64,000 nt of DNA from Actinoallomurus oryzae (GTDB taxonomy: Bacteria; Actinomycetota; Actinomycetes; Streptosporangiales; Streptosporangiaceae). The stretch is taken from contig NZ_BAABHF010000050.1 in NCBI RefSeq assembly GCF_039541955.1, positions 62,001 to 126,000 of the forward strand, read 5' to 3'. A program made the position numbers and the translations under genes. The notes under the pieces are model-generated. The model did no database searches and was not told the origin of the DNA. It saw nothing but the letters and a program-made list of their open reading frames with translations. Each line of letters opens with the position of its first letter. The first letter of the stretch is position 1. Shown here one piece after another: positions 1 to 9,589 of the stretch.

Positions 1-41
1 AAATGCGGACGTCAGGTGGGTCTGAAGGTGGCCCCGATGTC

Positions 42-3000
42 CTAAAGAGGGACGGCGGCCTGAATAGGTGTCGTCTGTCCCGTGTTGGCGAGGACTCCTC
101 TTCCTACGCTGCTGACGACGGTGTTATTTCGCGGAAGAGTTATGCCGAGAAGATCCCCGTCGTCCGCCGATCTCACCCCAAGAAGGAGCCCCGACCTTGA
201 TCGCCGTATGTCTGCGAGCAAACCGTTAAATACCCTCGCAAGATCGTCGCTGCTTCCAGCGATGATGATGCCCTGTTCGGCATCCCGGGCGCCTCGGAGG
301 CGCATTGCCAGGGCGTCGTCCAAATCGCTGTCCCCGATCAGCTCGGCATCATCGACGACCAGTACATGGCGTTCCGTCCCGTACACCGCCGCCGCCACGG
401 CACCGTCGCTGGCTTTTTCGTCGAGGACCGCCAGCACACCAGGCTTCTTTTCGAGATCTCGCAACGGGGAGCGGCGAGGACAGATCAGCACGACGGGTAC
501 GAGCCCCTCGCCGATATCGGGATCCAGAAGTGACTGCACCATCGTCATCAGGACCGTGGAGCGGCCGGAGCGCGGCGGGCCTGCCACTGTGAAGCCGGGG
601 CCGTCGGCGAGAAGGTCCACGCCGATCGGTCCGAGCTCGTCTCCTCCCACGCCGACAAGGGCCCACAGCGGGGACGGTGCTTTGAATTCGGGATCGAGTG
701 CCAAGGCCGATGCGAGAGTGGCGCGCACAGGTAGCTCGTCCACGTGCAGTGCCCGAAGGCTGCGCGGCGGGCGACCGTAGGTCTCCTCCGCGTCACGCGC
801 GAGCCGCTGCAGGGCCGCCACCTGGGCGGTACCCGAGAGTTCGCCGTCGAGAAGGGCGATCTGTGACTCTCGGAGCGACGAGAGCCCAGGACCGACGACC
901 TCCAGCGCGCGGCCGGATGGCATCTCGCCGGGCACATGACGTTCGTTGATGCCTGCGTAGTTGTAATCGTTGGGATCCGACATGCGCAGGATGAGGCGGT
1001 CATCGAACACGGTGGACACCTGGCCGGCCAGGCCAGAGCGGTCGCCGGTGAAGATCGCTCGTAGGCCGACGGCGGCGCCCTCGCGCAGCAGGCGAAGGAT
1101 CGTGTCGATCAGGCGGCCGAAGTCGTAGTTCTCGAAGGTCGCGACGAAGCCTTCCCACCGGTCCAGCATCAGGACCATCCAGGGCAGGCGGTCCGGCGGT
1201 GCCGCCGCCGCGCGTTGTTCCGCCAGTGACGCGAATCCCGTCGCTGCCAGTACCTGCTGCCGCCGGGCCACCTCCGCATGCAGCCGGGCCAACAGTCGTT
1301 CCATGCGTTCGATCTGGTCGCGGCTCACCACCGCACCACAGTGGGGTAGGGCGACCAAAGGCAAAAGCGCGTTCGCGCCGCAGTCGATGGCGTACAGGTG
1401 GACGTCTGACGGTGCGCATGTCGATGCCAGCGAACCGGCCAGCGTTCGCAAGACGGTTGAGCGGCCTGAGCGGGCCGAGCCGGCCACGTACAGGTGACCG
1501 CCGTGCACCAGGTCCAGCGTCAGAGCCGACCGAGACTGCGACGACGGTAGATCCGTCAACCCGAACGCGAGCGGCGGCACATCGTCGGTATCGGCAAACA
1601 CCGCCGGCAGGTCGTCAAGGGTCACGACCGGCGGCAGCGATGGCAGCCACGGTGCTGGCTGTTCCTCGATGCCCGCGTGGTAGCAGGCCTCGCCGATCGC
1701 CTCGACCAGGACCTTCAGGTCCGTCACCATGGTCGACTCGTCGGTCGGTACGTCCACCGGTAGCGGACGGCCTAGGCGGGGCCACGGCAGTGGCGTGACG
1801 CGCGCCGGGATCGACGACGTCGCGCTTCCCGGCCGTCGGCCGCCGATACGTGCTGCCTGGACCATTACCGGCGAACCGACGCCCGACCTCACGTAACACC
1901 GGCCCGGTGACGACTTAGAAATCCGTGCGGCCGCCGGATCGTCCAGCACGTCCGATGATTCGTCCGGATCCGTCACGCGCAGCGCGATGCGCAGGTTCGT
2001 GTTGGCTCGGATGTCGCCGGTCACCACGCCCGCGGGCCGCTGAGTGGCCAGGAGCAGGTGAACGCCCAAAGAACGGCCACGGCGGCCGATGTCCACCAAG
2101 CCCTCCACGAAGTCCGGCAGTTCACCCACCATCGCCGCGAACTCGTCGATCACCAACACCAGCCGCGGCATGCGAGTAGAAGCCCGCCGGTCGCCCGCGT
2201 CGAACAGTTCGCAGTAGTCCTCGATGTCCTTGGCGCCCGCGTGTAGCAGCAACTCCTCCCGCCGTCGCAGCTCGGCCCCCAAAGACTCCAGCGCACGCTC
2301 CGTCAGGTGACCGTCAAGATCCGTCACCATCCCCACCACGTGGGGCAACGACGCGCAGTCGGCGAAGGCGGCGCCGCCCTTGTAGTCGATCAGGACGAAC
2401 GTCATCTCGTCCGGGCGGTTCGCCACCGCCAGGGACGCGATCAACGTCTGCAGGAGCTCCGACTTGCCCGCGCCCGTCGTCCCCGCGATCAGTCCGTGTG
2501 GCCCGTCCAAACGCAGGTCGACCGAGAACACCCCGTCAGAAGACACCCCGATCGGCACCACCGTCGTACGACCCCCGGACTGCCATGCCGCCTGGATCTG
2601 GGCCGCCGACGGTGTCGGCATGTGCAGAAGCTCCAGCAGGCGGGCCGACGACGGGATCATCGCCTCCGTGTCGTCGCGCGACACGTCTCGTACGGGCGCC
2701 AGAGCGCGGGCCAAACGGTCGCACCACGCCGGTGTCACCTGGTCGGCCAGGACCGCGCCTACCGAGTCCAGACCATTCCCGTGCAGACGTACGTGCGTCG
2801 GGCGGTCCCAGTCCCACACCGCGACCGCCGTGCACTCCTCCGGCAGCAGGCGTTCGTCGTCGTCGATACAGATCGCGTGCAGGCCGACCGACGGGCCGCC
2901 GCTCAGCACCTGCGGCATGCCCGGGACGCGGCGTAGCTGGCGGGCGCCGTCCAACACCAGCAGGATGTTGTACGGCCCGTCAACAGGAGCGCCGCCGCCG

Positions 3001-4502
3001 AAGCCCAGGCTGAGCGACGCCGACGGCTCAGCCGTACGGCGGCGCTCGGTGATGCGGATGGCCAGCTCCGTCACGCGGCGCGCCACCGTGTCCGGGTCGG
3101 CGCCGACCAGGGCGACGCAGTCCTCGCCCTCGCGCGGGGCGCAGTGCGGCAGCCAGCGCACCCAGTTCCAGTGCGCGCTGGCGGAAGGGTCCGCCGACAG
3201 TACGACGATCGCCAGATCGCGCGGGCTGTGCAGCGCGGCGGCCTGGGCGACCAGCCAGCGGGCCAGAGCCCGGGAACGGTCGCGGGCGCCCGACAGGCCG
3301 ACCACGCCCAGCTCGGCCAGCGGCAGGGGGACGGGTACGGCATGGGCGACCGGGGCCGGCGGCATGACCGGCTCGTCGCCGCCGCCACGGCCGGGCTTGA
3401 GCTCGATGCGGGCGGGCAGGTCGGCCAGGCCGATGCGCAGGTGGAGGGTGTCCGGGTCGCCGACGCGGCGTTCCCACAGGCGGCGGCGCGGGCCGGTCGC
3501 GGTGAGCAGGACCTCGGCCGGGTCGGGGGCGAGGGCCCGCCACTCGGCCTGGTCGGCGCGGCGCATGCTCTCCAGCGCGCCCTCGAACTCCGCCTTCTTC
3601 GCGCGGTACTCCTTCAGCGCCTTCTTGTACGACTTGCGGCCATAGAGCCGGTCGGCGATCCACTCGCCGACCTGGATGACCGGGTACGCCAGCGCCATCA
3701 GCGCCCAGTACCACTGCCCGGTGAAGACGACCATGACGACGCCGGTCGCCGCGAACAGCAGCGAGCCCAGCAGCCGCAGGCGCTCGCGCTGCCCTTTTTC
3801 GGGCTCCTGCGGCACCTCGATGCGGCGCGGTCCGGACTGCGGGCGGATGCGCGGCGGCCGGTTGTAGGCGAGGCCGCCGTCGTCGAGCGGCGACAGGTGG
3901 GCGTCCGGCGCGGCGGTGAGGGCCAGCGTCAGCACGGTCGTGCCGACCGAGAGCACGCCGCCGGGCGGCCACTCCACCGTGCCCTCGAGAGGCACCTGAT
4001 CGAGGACGCCCGAGCCCGACACGGTGACCCGGCGGGACTCGACCGTGACCGTGAGCGCGTGCGGGGGCACGGACGGGTCGGCGAGGCGTACGTCCACGTC
4101 GGGCGAGGTGCCGATGGTGGTCTGGCCGATGCCGAGGCGGTGGACGGGGCCGGCCGCCGGGCCGCCGCTCACGCGGATCTCGGCGATGCCGGTCGGCTCG
4201 CCGAGCACCGTCGCGGGCGCGGCGCCGGGGTGCACGGCGACGAGGGCGCCGTCGCGGAGGACCCGGCTCGCCGGGGCCGCGGGGTCGAGCATCCGGCCGC
4301 CGGCCCAGAGCGGCTGCGGCGGATCCTCCACCCAGCGGGCGCTCGGGAGGCGTACGACTTCCGCCATCGGTTCCTTGGCGGTGTCGGCGTTCAATGTGGC
4401 AATAAGTGACCGCGCAACGGTTCCGACCGTCATATCGGAATCGCCGTTGACGACTACGTCACGGGGACCTTGATCGGTCAGCGCCGTGAGCGAGATTCGC
4501 AT
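42..4502 (-). CDS. FHA-FtsK/SpoIIIE ATPase of EccC/EssC type (1486 aa)
   Basis: This is a large membrane-anchored secretion- or DNA-pump-type ATPase. An FHA-like domain lies at about residues 110-195 (IGTSPDVDVRL), two adjacent hydrophobic segments at about 245-290, and three FtsK/SpoIIIE RecA-like modules follow. Module 1 is canonical: P-loop GTTGAGKS with Lys680, a Walker B ending VLVIDEF, and LLATQRP downstream. Module 2 (GSARSGRST, Arg1014) and module 3 (GPPRSGRST, Arg1314) both have Arg in place of the P-loop lysine, so they are probably regulatory. FHA plus three FtsK modules resembles Firmicutes EssC and actinobacterial EccC-like proteins. No EccB, EccD, EccE or mycosin gene is nearby. 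It is divergent from the Tad pilus operon. Whether it serves a type VII-like system, the pilus, or something else is not shown by the sequence. Confidence 0.88.
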   Translation of the reverse strand: MRISLTALTDQGPRDVVVNGDSDMTVGTVARSLIATLNADTAKEPMAEVVRLPSARWVEDPPQPLWAGGRMLDPAAPASRVLRDGALVAVHPGAAPATVLGEPTGIAEIRVSGGPAAGPVHRLGIGQTTIGTSPDVDVRLADPSVPPHALTVTVESRRVTVSGSGVLDQVPLEGTVEWPPGGVLSVGTTVLTLALTAAPDAHLSPLDDGGLAYNRPPRIRPQSGPRRIEVPQEPEKGQRERLRLLGSLLFAATGVVMVVFTGQWYWALMALAYPVIQVGEWIADRLYGRKSYKKALKEYRAKKAEFEGALESMRRADQAEWRALAPDPAEVLLTATGPRRRLWERRVGDPDTLHLRIGLADLPARIELKPGRGGGDEPVMPPAPVAHAVPVPLPLAELGVVGLSGARDRSRALARWLVAQAAALHSPRDLAIVVLSADPSASAHWNWVRWLPHCAPREGEDCVALVGADPDTVARRVTELAIRITERRRTAEPSASLSLGFGGGAPVDGPYNILLVLDGARQLRRVPGMPQVLSGGPSVGLHAICIDDDERLLPEECTAVAVWDWDRPTHVRLHGNGLDSVGAVLADQVTPAWCDRLARALAPVRDVSRDDTEAMIPSSARLLELLHMPTPSAAQIQAAWQSGGRTTVVPIGVSSDGVFSVDLRLDGPHGLIAGTTGAGKSELLQTLIASLAVANRPDEMTFVLIDYKGGAAFADCASLPHVVGMVTDLDGHLTERALESLGAELRRREELLLHAGAKDIEDYCELFDAGDRRASTRMPRLVLVIDEFAAMVGELPDFVEGLVDIGRRGRSLGVHLLLATQRPAGVVTGDIRANTNLRIALRVTDPDESSDVLDDPAAARISKSSPGRCYVRSGVGSPVMVQAARIGGRRPGSATSSIPARVTPLPWPRLGRPLPVDVPTDESTMVTDLKVLVEAIGEACYHAGIEEQPAPWLPSLPPVVTLDDLPAVFADTDDVPPLAFGLTDLPSSQSRSALTLDLVHGGHLYVAGSARSGRSTVLRTLAGSLASTCAPSDVHLYAIDCGANALLPLVALPHCGAVVSRDQIERMERLLARLHAEVARRQQVLAATGFASLAEQRAAAAPPDRLPWMVLMLDRWEGFVATFENYDFGRLIDTILRLLREGAAVGLRAIFTGDRSGLAGQVSTVFDDRLILRMSDPNDYNYAGINERHVPGEMPSGRALEVVGPGLSSLRESQIALLDGELSGTAQVAALQRLARDAEETYGRPPRSLRALHVDELPVRATLASALALDPEFKAPSPLWALVGVGGDELGPIGVDLLADGPGFTVAGPPRSGRSTVLMTMVQSLLDPDIGEGLVPVVLICPRRSPLRDLEKKPGVLAVLDEKASDGAVAAAVYGTERHVLVVDDAELIGDSDLDDALAMRLRGARDAEQGIIIAGSSDDLARVFNGLLADIRRSRSGLLLGVRSADDGDLLGITLPRNNTVVSSVGRGVLANTGQTTPIQAAVPL

Positions 4503-4729
4503 TCACCCCTCCACATCCCCAGCGTGCGGGACCAGGATAGAGAGGAGGCAGGATGGGAGACAGCGGCTCGGGTCGAGTCGTTTCTTGATCACTTGACAAG
4601 CCGCAGGACTCGCTGCGCAAACAATCTGTCGTTCCCACATTGACGCGCGGCGTTATGAGGCGGAACGATGGTTCGCCGCGTCCCCGTCGAACGCGATCAG
4701 CCCCCGACAGCCGAATTGGCGGAGAGCCT
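4503..4729. other. Divergent intergenic region, FtsK / Tad operon
   Basis: These 227 bases separate the two divergent start codons and are less GC-rich than the flanking genes around 4580-4640. A perfect -35-like TTGACA sits at 4593-4598 on the plus strand. No convincing -10 box is found at 16-19 bases from it (best AACAAT at 4620-4625, 21 bases away). The region presumably holds the promoters of both transcription units. Confidence 0.45.
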
Positions 4730-5536
4730 GTGACCACGAGCAGTGATCGCAAGACCGACGGACGTCCCTCGCTCGGGACGGCCACCGGTCAGCGCATCCC
4801 CGTTCCCCGGCGGGAGCGCAAGCCCGCGATGGCGGCACTGGCCGTGCTGCTCATCGTCGGTGGTGCGCTGATCAGCGCGTACCTCGTCATGGCGAGCGGC
4901 CAGCGCGTCCCGGTGATCAGCATCGCCCAGCCGGTCGCGGCGGGTCAGCGGATCCCGGCGTCGGCGCTGCAGGAGGTGCAGGTCTCCTCGACCGGCGGCC
5001 TGGACTACATCCCGTGGGGTGACCGCACCAAGGTGACGCAGACCTTCGCGACGGTGACCCTGGTCAAGGGCGCGCTGCTCACCAACGGCATGATCTCCAC
5101 CGGCTCCTCGGTCGCCAAGGGCACCGTCGTGGTCGGTCTCGCGCTGAAGCCGGGCCAGCTGCCCGCGGGCGGCCTCCAGCCGGGCGACCGCGTCGCGCTG
5201 TACGCCGTCTCCTCCCAGGGCGGCCAGAGCGGCACGCAGAGCGGCACCGTGCTCGCCCCGGTCGCCACGGTGTACGACGTGGTGCAGCCGGGCCAGAACG
5301 ACATCCAGGCCGACCAGGTCGCGGTCTCGGTGACCGTCCCGGTCGACCAGGCGCCCCAGGTGACGCAGGCGTCCTCGGCCGGCGCCGTGGCGGTCGCGCT
5401 GCTGCCGGCCGGGGAGAAGGCCCCGCAGACGCCGCCGCGGCAGACGGCGCCCCGGCAGTCGACCACGCCCTCCGCGGGTGAGTCGCCCGGAAATCCGCCC
5501 GCGTCGCCGCGCGACCGATCGACGGGTAATCCCTGA
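4730..5536 (+). CDS. cpaB: SAF-domain protein, CpaB/RcpC-like
   Basis: This is probably the pilus-assembly protein that occupies the CpaB/RcpC position in Tad loci. After a basic N-terminus there is one transmembrane helix (about residues 35-57). A SAF domain follows (about 60-125, with VAAGQRIPASALQEV typical of the fold), and then a Pro/Thr/Ser-rich tail. The GTG at 4730 follows GGAGAG (4721-4726). An ATG at 4640 would add 30 basic low-complexity residues and is less likely. The stop overlaps the next start by one base. SAF domains also occur in unrelated proteins, so the CpaB assignment rests partly on the operon. Confidence 0.8.
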   Translation: MTTSSDRKTDGRPSLGTATGQRIPVPRRERKPAMAALAVLLIVGGALISAYLVMASGQRVPVISIAQPVAAGQRIPASALQEVQVSSTGGLDYIPWGDRTKVTQTFATVTLVKGALLTNGMISTGSSVAKGTVVVGLALKPGQLPAGGLQPGDRVALYAVSSQGGQSGTQSGTVLAPVATVYDVVQPGQNDIQADQVAVSVTVPVDQAPQVTQASSAGAVAVALLPAGEKAPQTPPRQTAPRQSTTPSAGESPGNPPASPRDRSTGNP

Positions 5537-6348
5537 TGGGGCTTATCGCCCTCGCGGCGGACAAGGGGGCGCCGGGCGTCACGACCGCGGCGATCGCGCT
5601 GGGGGCCGTCTGGCCCCGCCCCGTCCTGCTCGCCGAATGCGACCAGGCCGGCGGCGACCTGGTGTACCGCCTGCCCGCCGAGGGCGGTGGCATGCTCAAC
5701 CCGGCGCACGGCATGCTCAGCCTCGCCGCGACCGCGCGGCGCGGGCTGCGGGCCGAGCAGGTCTGGGAGCACACACAGCGGCTCGAGGGCGGGCTCGACG
5801 TCCTCGTCGGCCTGACCCGCGCCGAGCAGGCACAGGGCCTGACCTGGCTGTGGAGTCCTCTGGGCCGGGCCTTCGCCAACCTGCCGGGTGCCGATGTGGT
5901 GGCCGATTGTGGCCGTCTGGGCGCCGGAGCGGCCTTGACCGATCTGCTGCGTGAGGCGTCAATGATCGTGCTGTTCACGCGGGCGACGCTCGAACAGGTC
6001 GCTCACCTGCGTGAACGCATCGGTTCATTGTCGAATGACCTCGGTGGGCACTCCGCACCGCCGATCGGCATTGTCGTCGTCGCCGATCCGAGCGAATACC
6101 GCACCGCCATAGCGGAGGTCGGCCGGATCATTTCGAACGCGAAACTTCCCGCCGCCGTCCTCGGGGGTTTCGCGATGGATCCCAAGGGTGCTGAAATGCT
6201 GAGGGGCCAGTGGGGCGGGCGGCTCGACCGTTCACTGCTGATCCGTTCGGCACGACAGCTCGCGGGCGGACTCGCGACGCGGGTCGCGCCCACATCGGGG
6301 GTTGATCGCGAAGCGCAGGGAGTGGCAAGTGGACCACAGCCTCGTTAA
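5536..6348 (+). CDS. ParA/MinD-like ATPase, CpaE/TadZ-like
   Basis: A deviant-Walker ATPase-fold protein in the TadZ/CpaE position, which in other systems localises the pilus machine. The N-terminus reads ADKGAPGVTT (residues 8-17). The signature lysine Lys10 is present, but the second P-loop lysine of KGGVGKTT is replaced by Val15, so ATP hydrolysis is doubtful. No N-terminal receiver domain is present, unlike proteobacterial CpaE. Length is 270 aa. Its ATG overlaps the upstream stop, and its C-terminus overlaps the cpaF start by 20 bases, which indicates translational coupling. Confidence 0.82.
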   Translation: MGLIALAADKGAPGVTTAAIALGAVWPRPVLLAECDQAGGDLVYRLPAEGGGMLNPAHGMLSLAATARRGLRAEQVWEHTQRLEGGLDVLVGLTRAEQAQGLTWLWSPLGRAFANLPGADVVADCGRLGAGAALTDLLREASMIVLFTRATLEQVAHLRERIGSLSNDLGGHSAPPIGIVVVADPSEYRTAIAEVGRIISNAKLPAAVLGGFAMDPKGAEMLRGQWGGRLDRSLLIRSARQLAGGLATRVAPTSGVDREAQGVASGPQPR

Positions 6349-7630
6349 GCGCCTTCGCCAGGACGTCGGGGCCCGGCTCGCCGACCAGCGCCGGCTCGAC
6401 GCCGCGAACGGCGTCGCCCCGATGAATCCCGAGGACGAGCGGCAGTTCGCGCGCGCTCTCATCGGGCAAGTGCTGGAGGAGTTCGCACGGGCGGAGATCG
6501 CGGCGGGCCGGCGTCCGCCGAACGCCGAAGAGGAGGAGCAGCTCGCCGCCGGCGTGCACGCCGCGCTGTTCGGCGTCGGCCGCCTCCAGCCCCTTCTCGA
6601 GGACCCCGAGATCGAGAACATCGACGTCAACGGCTGCGACCGGGTGTTCATCGGGTACGCCGACGGCCGTGAGGTGATGGCCGAGCCGGTCGCCGAGTCC
6701 GATGAGGAGCTCGTCGAGCTCATCCAGATCCTGGCGGCCTACAGCGGTCTGTCCAGCCGGCCGTTCGACTCCGCCAACCCCCAGCTCGACCTGCGGTTGC
6801 CCGACGGTTCGCGGCTGTCGGCGGTCATGGACGTCACCGTACGTCCCGCGCTGTCGATCCGCCGCGCCCGGCTCGGCAAGGTGTTCCTCGCCGACCTGGT
6901 CGGGAACGGCACGATCAGCACGGAGATCGGCCTGTTCCTGCGCGCCGCGGTGGCCGCCCGCAAGAACATCATGATCGCCGGGGCCACCAACGCCGGAAAG
7001 ACGACGCTGCTGCGGGCGATCGCCAACGAGATCCCGACCGCCGAGCGGCTCATCACCGTGGAGCGCGCCCTGGAGCTGGGCCTCGACCAGTTCGCCGAGC
7101 TGCACCCCAACGTCGTCGCGCTGGAGGAGCGGCTGCCCAACTCCGAGGGCCAGGGCACGATCACGATGGCCGAGCTCGTCCGCCGGTCGCTGCGCATGAA
7201 CCCCTCACGCGTGATCGTCGGTGAGGTGCTCGGCGACGAGATCGTCACCATGCTCAACGCGATGACCCAGGGCAACGACGGCTCGCTGTCGACGATCCAC
7301 GCGAACTCCTCCTGGGAGGTGTTCAACCGCATCGCGACGTACGCCCTGCAGTCCGACGAGCGGCTGCCGATCGAGGCGACGCACATGCTCATCGCGGGCG
7401 CCATCGACTTCGTCGTCTTCATCGAGAAGCGCAACGACTACGCGCACGGCGGGCGGCTGCGCCGGTTCGTCTCCAGCATCCGCGAGGTGACCGGCTGCGA
7501 CGGCCGGGTGCTGTCCAGCGAGATCTTCGAGCCCGGCCCTGACGGCAGCGCCCGCGCGGCGGCGCCGATCGCCTGCGTCCAGGAGCTCGTGCCGTACGGC
7601 TACGACCCATCGCATGGAGCGGTCTGGTGA
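6329..7630 (+). CDS. cpaF: Tad pilus secretion ATPase CpaF/TadA
   Basis: This is the hexameric motor ATPase of the Tad (type IVc) pilus, cytoplasmic and docked on TadB/TadC. The P-loop is GATNAGKTT with Lys224. Walker B and the Asp/His boxes follow (VIVGEVLGDE at about 290, then LSTIHANS), as expected for the VirB11/PilT superfamily. The GTG at 6329 is preceded by AGGGAG at 6316-6322. A TTG at 6302 is possible but has no ribosome-binding site. The length of 433 aa is normal. The stop overlaps the tadB start by four bases. Confidence 0.93.
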   Translation: MDHSLVKRLRQDVGARLADQRRLDAANGVAPMNPEDERQFARALIGQVLEEFARAEIAAGRRPPNAEEEEQLAAGVHAALFGVGRLQPLLEDPEIENIDVNGCDRVFIGYADGREVMAEPVAESDEELVELIQILAAYSGLSSRPFDSANPQLDLRLPDGSRLSAVMDVTVRPALSIRRARLGKVFLADLVGNGTISTEIGLFLRAAVAARKNIMIAGATNAGKTTLLRAIANEIPTAERLITVERALELGLDQFAELHPNVVALEERLPNSEGQGTITMAELVRRSLRMNPSRVIVGEVLGDEIVTMLNAMTQGNDGSLSTIHANSSWEVFNRIATYALQSDERLPIEATHMLIAGAIDFVVFIEKRNDYAHGGRLRRFVSSIREVTGCDGRVLSSEIFEPGPDGSARAAAPIACVQELVPYGYDPSHGAVW

Positions 7631-8616
7631 CAGGGGCGTTCTCGGGGGGCCTCGCACTCGCGATCGTCGCGGGCGCGCTGATCGGTGGCGGCGTGATGCT
7701 GCTCATCGTGGCGATCCGCGGCGTACGCCCGCGGCCCGGCCGGCCGTCGGCGCGCAGCCGTGAGGAGATCGTCCGTACGCTGACGACCCGTACGGCGCTG
7801 GCGGTCGTCGCGGGCGTCCTCGTGCTCATCGTCACCCGGTGGCCGGTCGCCGGCATCGGCGCGGCGCTGCTCGTGCTCGGGTGGAACAGCATCGGCGGCG
7901 GCGCGGCCGAAGAGCGCCGCTCGATGGCGCGCCTGGAGGCGCTCGCCGCGTGGACCGAGTCGCTGCGCGACACCATCGCGGGCGCGGTCGGCCTCGAACA
8001 GGCCATTCCCTCATCGCTGCGCGCCGTGGCGCCGGCGCTCCGCCCGAAGGTGCAGGCCCTGGTCGACCGGCTGCACACGCGGGTGCCGCTCGCCGACGCC
8101 CTGCGGATGTTCGGCGACGACCTCGACGACGCGTCCGCCGACCTCGTCGTCGCCGCGCTGATCCTCAACGCGCGGCTGCGCGGTCCCGGCCTGCGCGACA
8201 TGCTGGGCGCGCTGGCCGACTCCGCGCGGGCCGAGCTCGACATGCGCCGCCGGGTCGAGGCGAACCGCCGCACCACCCGCCGCAGCGTCCAGATCGTCGT
8301 CGGGGTCTCGGTGGGCACCGCGCTGCTGCTCGCCGTCGTCAACCGCACGTACGTCGCGATGTACGACTCCGTGACCGGACAGCTCGTGCTGGCGGTCGTG
8401 GTCGGGCTGTTCGCCGTCGGGTTCATCTGGCTGCGGCGCCTGGCGAAGTACGAGACGCCGCACCGGTTCCTGGCCGCGGCCGATTCCGATAAGCCGGATG
8501 TGCAGGACAAGCCGGGCGTGCCGGGCGAGGTGCCCGAGACCGTCGCGCGCTGGCAGGGGCAGACGCCCGCGGGCGGCAGCCCCACCGTGCCGGGCCCGCG
8601 AGGAGGTACCCGATGA
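7627..8616 (+). CDS. tadB: Tad pilus platform protein TadB (type II secretion F-like)
   Basis: An inner-membrane platform protein of the Tad system. Hydrophobic helices lie near the N-terminus (about residues 5-30 and 55-85). A cytoplasmic helical region typical of T2SSF domains follows (LEALAAWTESLRDTIAGAVG, about 100-210), and two more helices lie at about 220-270. The C-terminal tail is hydrophilic. The GTG start overlaps the cpaF stop (GTGA). Its own stop overlaps the tadC ATG (ATGA). Confidence 0.9.
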   Translation: MTGAFSGGLALAIVAGALIGGGVMLLIVAIRGVRPRPGRPSARSREEIVRTLTTRTALAVVAGVLVLIVTRWPVAGIGAALLVLGWNSIGGGAAEERRSMARLEALAAWTESLRDTIAGAVGLEQAIPSSLRAVAPALRPKVQALVDRLHTRVPLADALRMFGDDLDDASADLVVAALILNARLRGPGLRDMLGALADSARAELDMRRRVEANRRTTRRSVQIVVGVSVGTALLLAVVNRTYVAMYDSVTGQLVLAVVVGLFAVGFIWLRRLAKYETPHRFLAAADSDKPDVQDKPGVPGEVPETVARWQGQTPAGGSPTVPGPRGGTR

Positions 8617-9527
8617 CCGTCGCCCTGCTGGCCGGCGCCTTCTTCGGACTCGGCGCGTACCTGCTGTTCCGCGCGCTCTTCCCGCCCCGTCCGGGCCTGT
8701 CCGCCCGGCTGGCCGCCTTCGACGCCGCGCGCCGGCGCGGGGAGGCCGAGCCGACCGGGCGCGGCGCGAGCACGGCCGAGCGGGTCACCGGGCTGCGCGC
8801 GCGGTTCGGCCGGTCGCTGGCCGCCTTCTACGAGGCGCGGGGCTGGCAGCAGCGGTCCGTACGCGCGGACCTGACGCTGCTGGACCGATCGTTCGAGGCG
8901 TTTCTGGCCACGAAGTTCCTGCTCGCGATCGGGGCGATCGTGTTCATCCCGATCCTCGTCGCCTACTTCGCCGTGCTGGGGCTCCACGTCGTGGTCGCCG
9001 TACCGGTGTGGCTCGGCCTCTTCTTCGCGCTGATCTTCTTCCTGCTGCCGGACATGCAGCTCCGTCAGGAGGCGGGCTCCCGCCGGCGCGACTTCCGGCA
9101 CGCGGTCAGCGCCTTCCTCGACCTGGTCGCGATGAACCTCGCCGGCGGCCGTGGCGTGCCCGAGGCGCTGATGACCGCGGCGAACGTCGGCGACGGCTGG
9201 GCCGTACGCCGCATCCGCGACGCCCTGTCGAACGCCCGGATCACCGGGATCACGCCCTGGCAGGCACTGGGCCGGCTCGGTGACGACGTCAACGTCGACG
9301 AGCTGCGCGACCTGTCCGCCGCCCTGGCCCTGGTGGCCGACGACGGTGCGAAGGTGCGCCAGTCACTCTCCGCCCGCGCGGCCAGCATGCGCAGCCGTCA
9401 GCTCGCCGACATCGAAGGAAAGGCCGGTGAACGCTCCCAGTCCATGCTCGTCGCCCAGCTCCTGCTGTGCGCCGGTTTCCTGGTCTTCCTCGCCTACCCG
9501 GCGGTGATGCGCGTGGTCGCCTCATGA
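8613..9527 (+). CDS. tadC: Tad pilus platform protein TadC
   Basis: The second type II secretion F-domain platform protein, partner of TadB and the CpaF motor. It has an N-terminal helix and two strong central helices (about residues 100-150). A T2SSF core follows (FRHAVSAFLDLVAMNLAGG, about 160-270), and the C-terminal membrane helix is rich in Leu/Phe. Length is 304 aa. Its start is coupled to tadB. A dispersed repeat begins exactly at its TGA stop. Confidence 0.9.
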   Translation: MTVALLAGAFFGLGAYLLFRALFPPRPGLSARLAAFDAARRRGEAEPTGRGASTAERVTGLRARFGRSLAAFYEARGWQQRSVRADLTLLDRSFEAFLATKFLLAIGAIVFIPILVAYFAVLGLHVVVAVPVWLGLFFALIFFLLPDMQLRQEAGSRRRDFRHAVSAFLDLVAMNLAGGRGVPEALMTAANVGDGWAVRRIRDALSNARITGITPWQALGRLGDDVNVDELRDLSAALALVADDGAKVRQSLSARAASMRSRQLADIEGKAGERSQSMLVAQLLLCAGFLVFLAYPAVMRVVAS

Positions 9528-9589
9528 CCGAGCGAGGGAATCAAAAGACTCGCACCTGTGGTCACCCCCTCCACGAAGGAGGATTCATG
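9525..9589 (+). repeat. Dispersed SD-hairpin repeat, copy A
   Basis: This copy starts at the tadC stop (TGACCGAGCGAGGGAATC) and ends in CCTCC-ACGAA-GGAGG-ATTC-ATG. The 5-bp stem contains a perfect Shine-Dalgarno sequence (AAGGAGG, 9576-9582) four bases before an ATG at 9587. Related copies are at 41036-41106 and, inverted, at 59114-59250. Confidence 0.7.
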
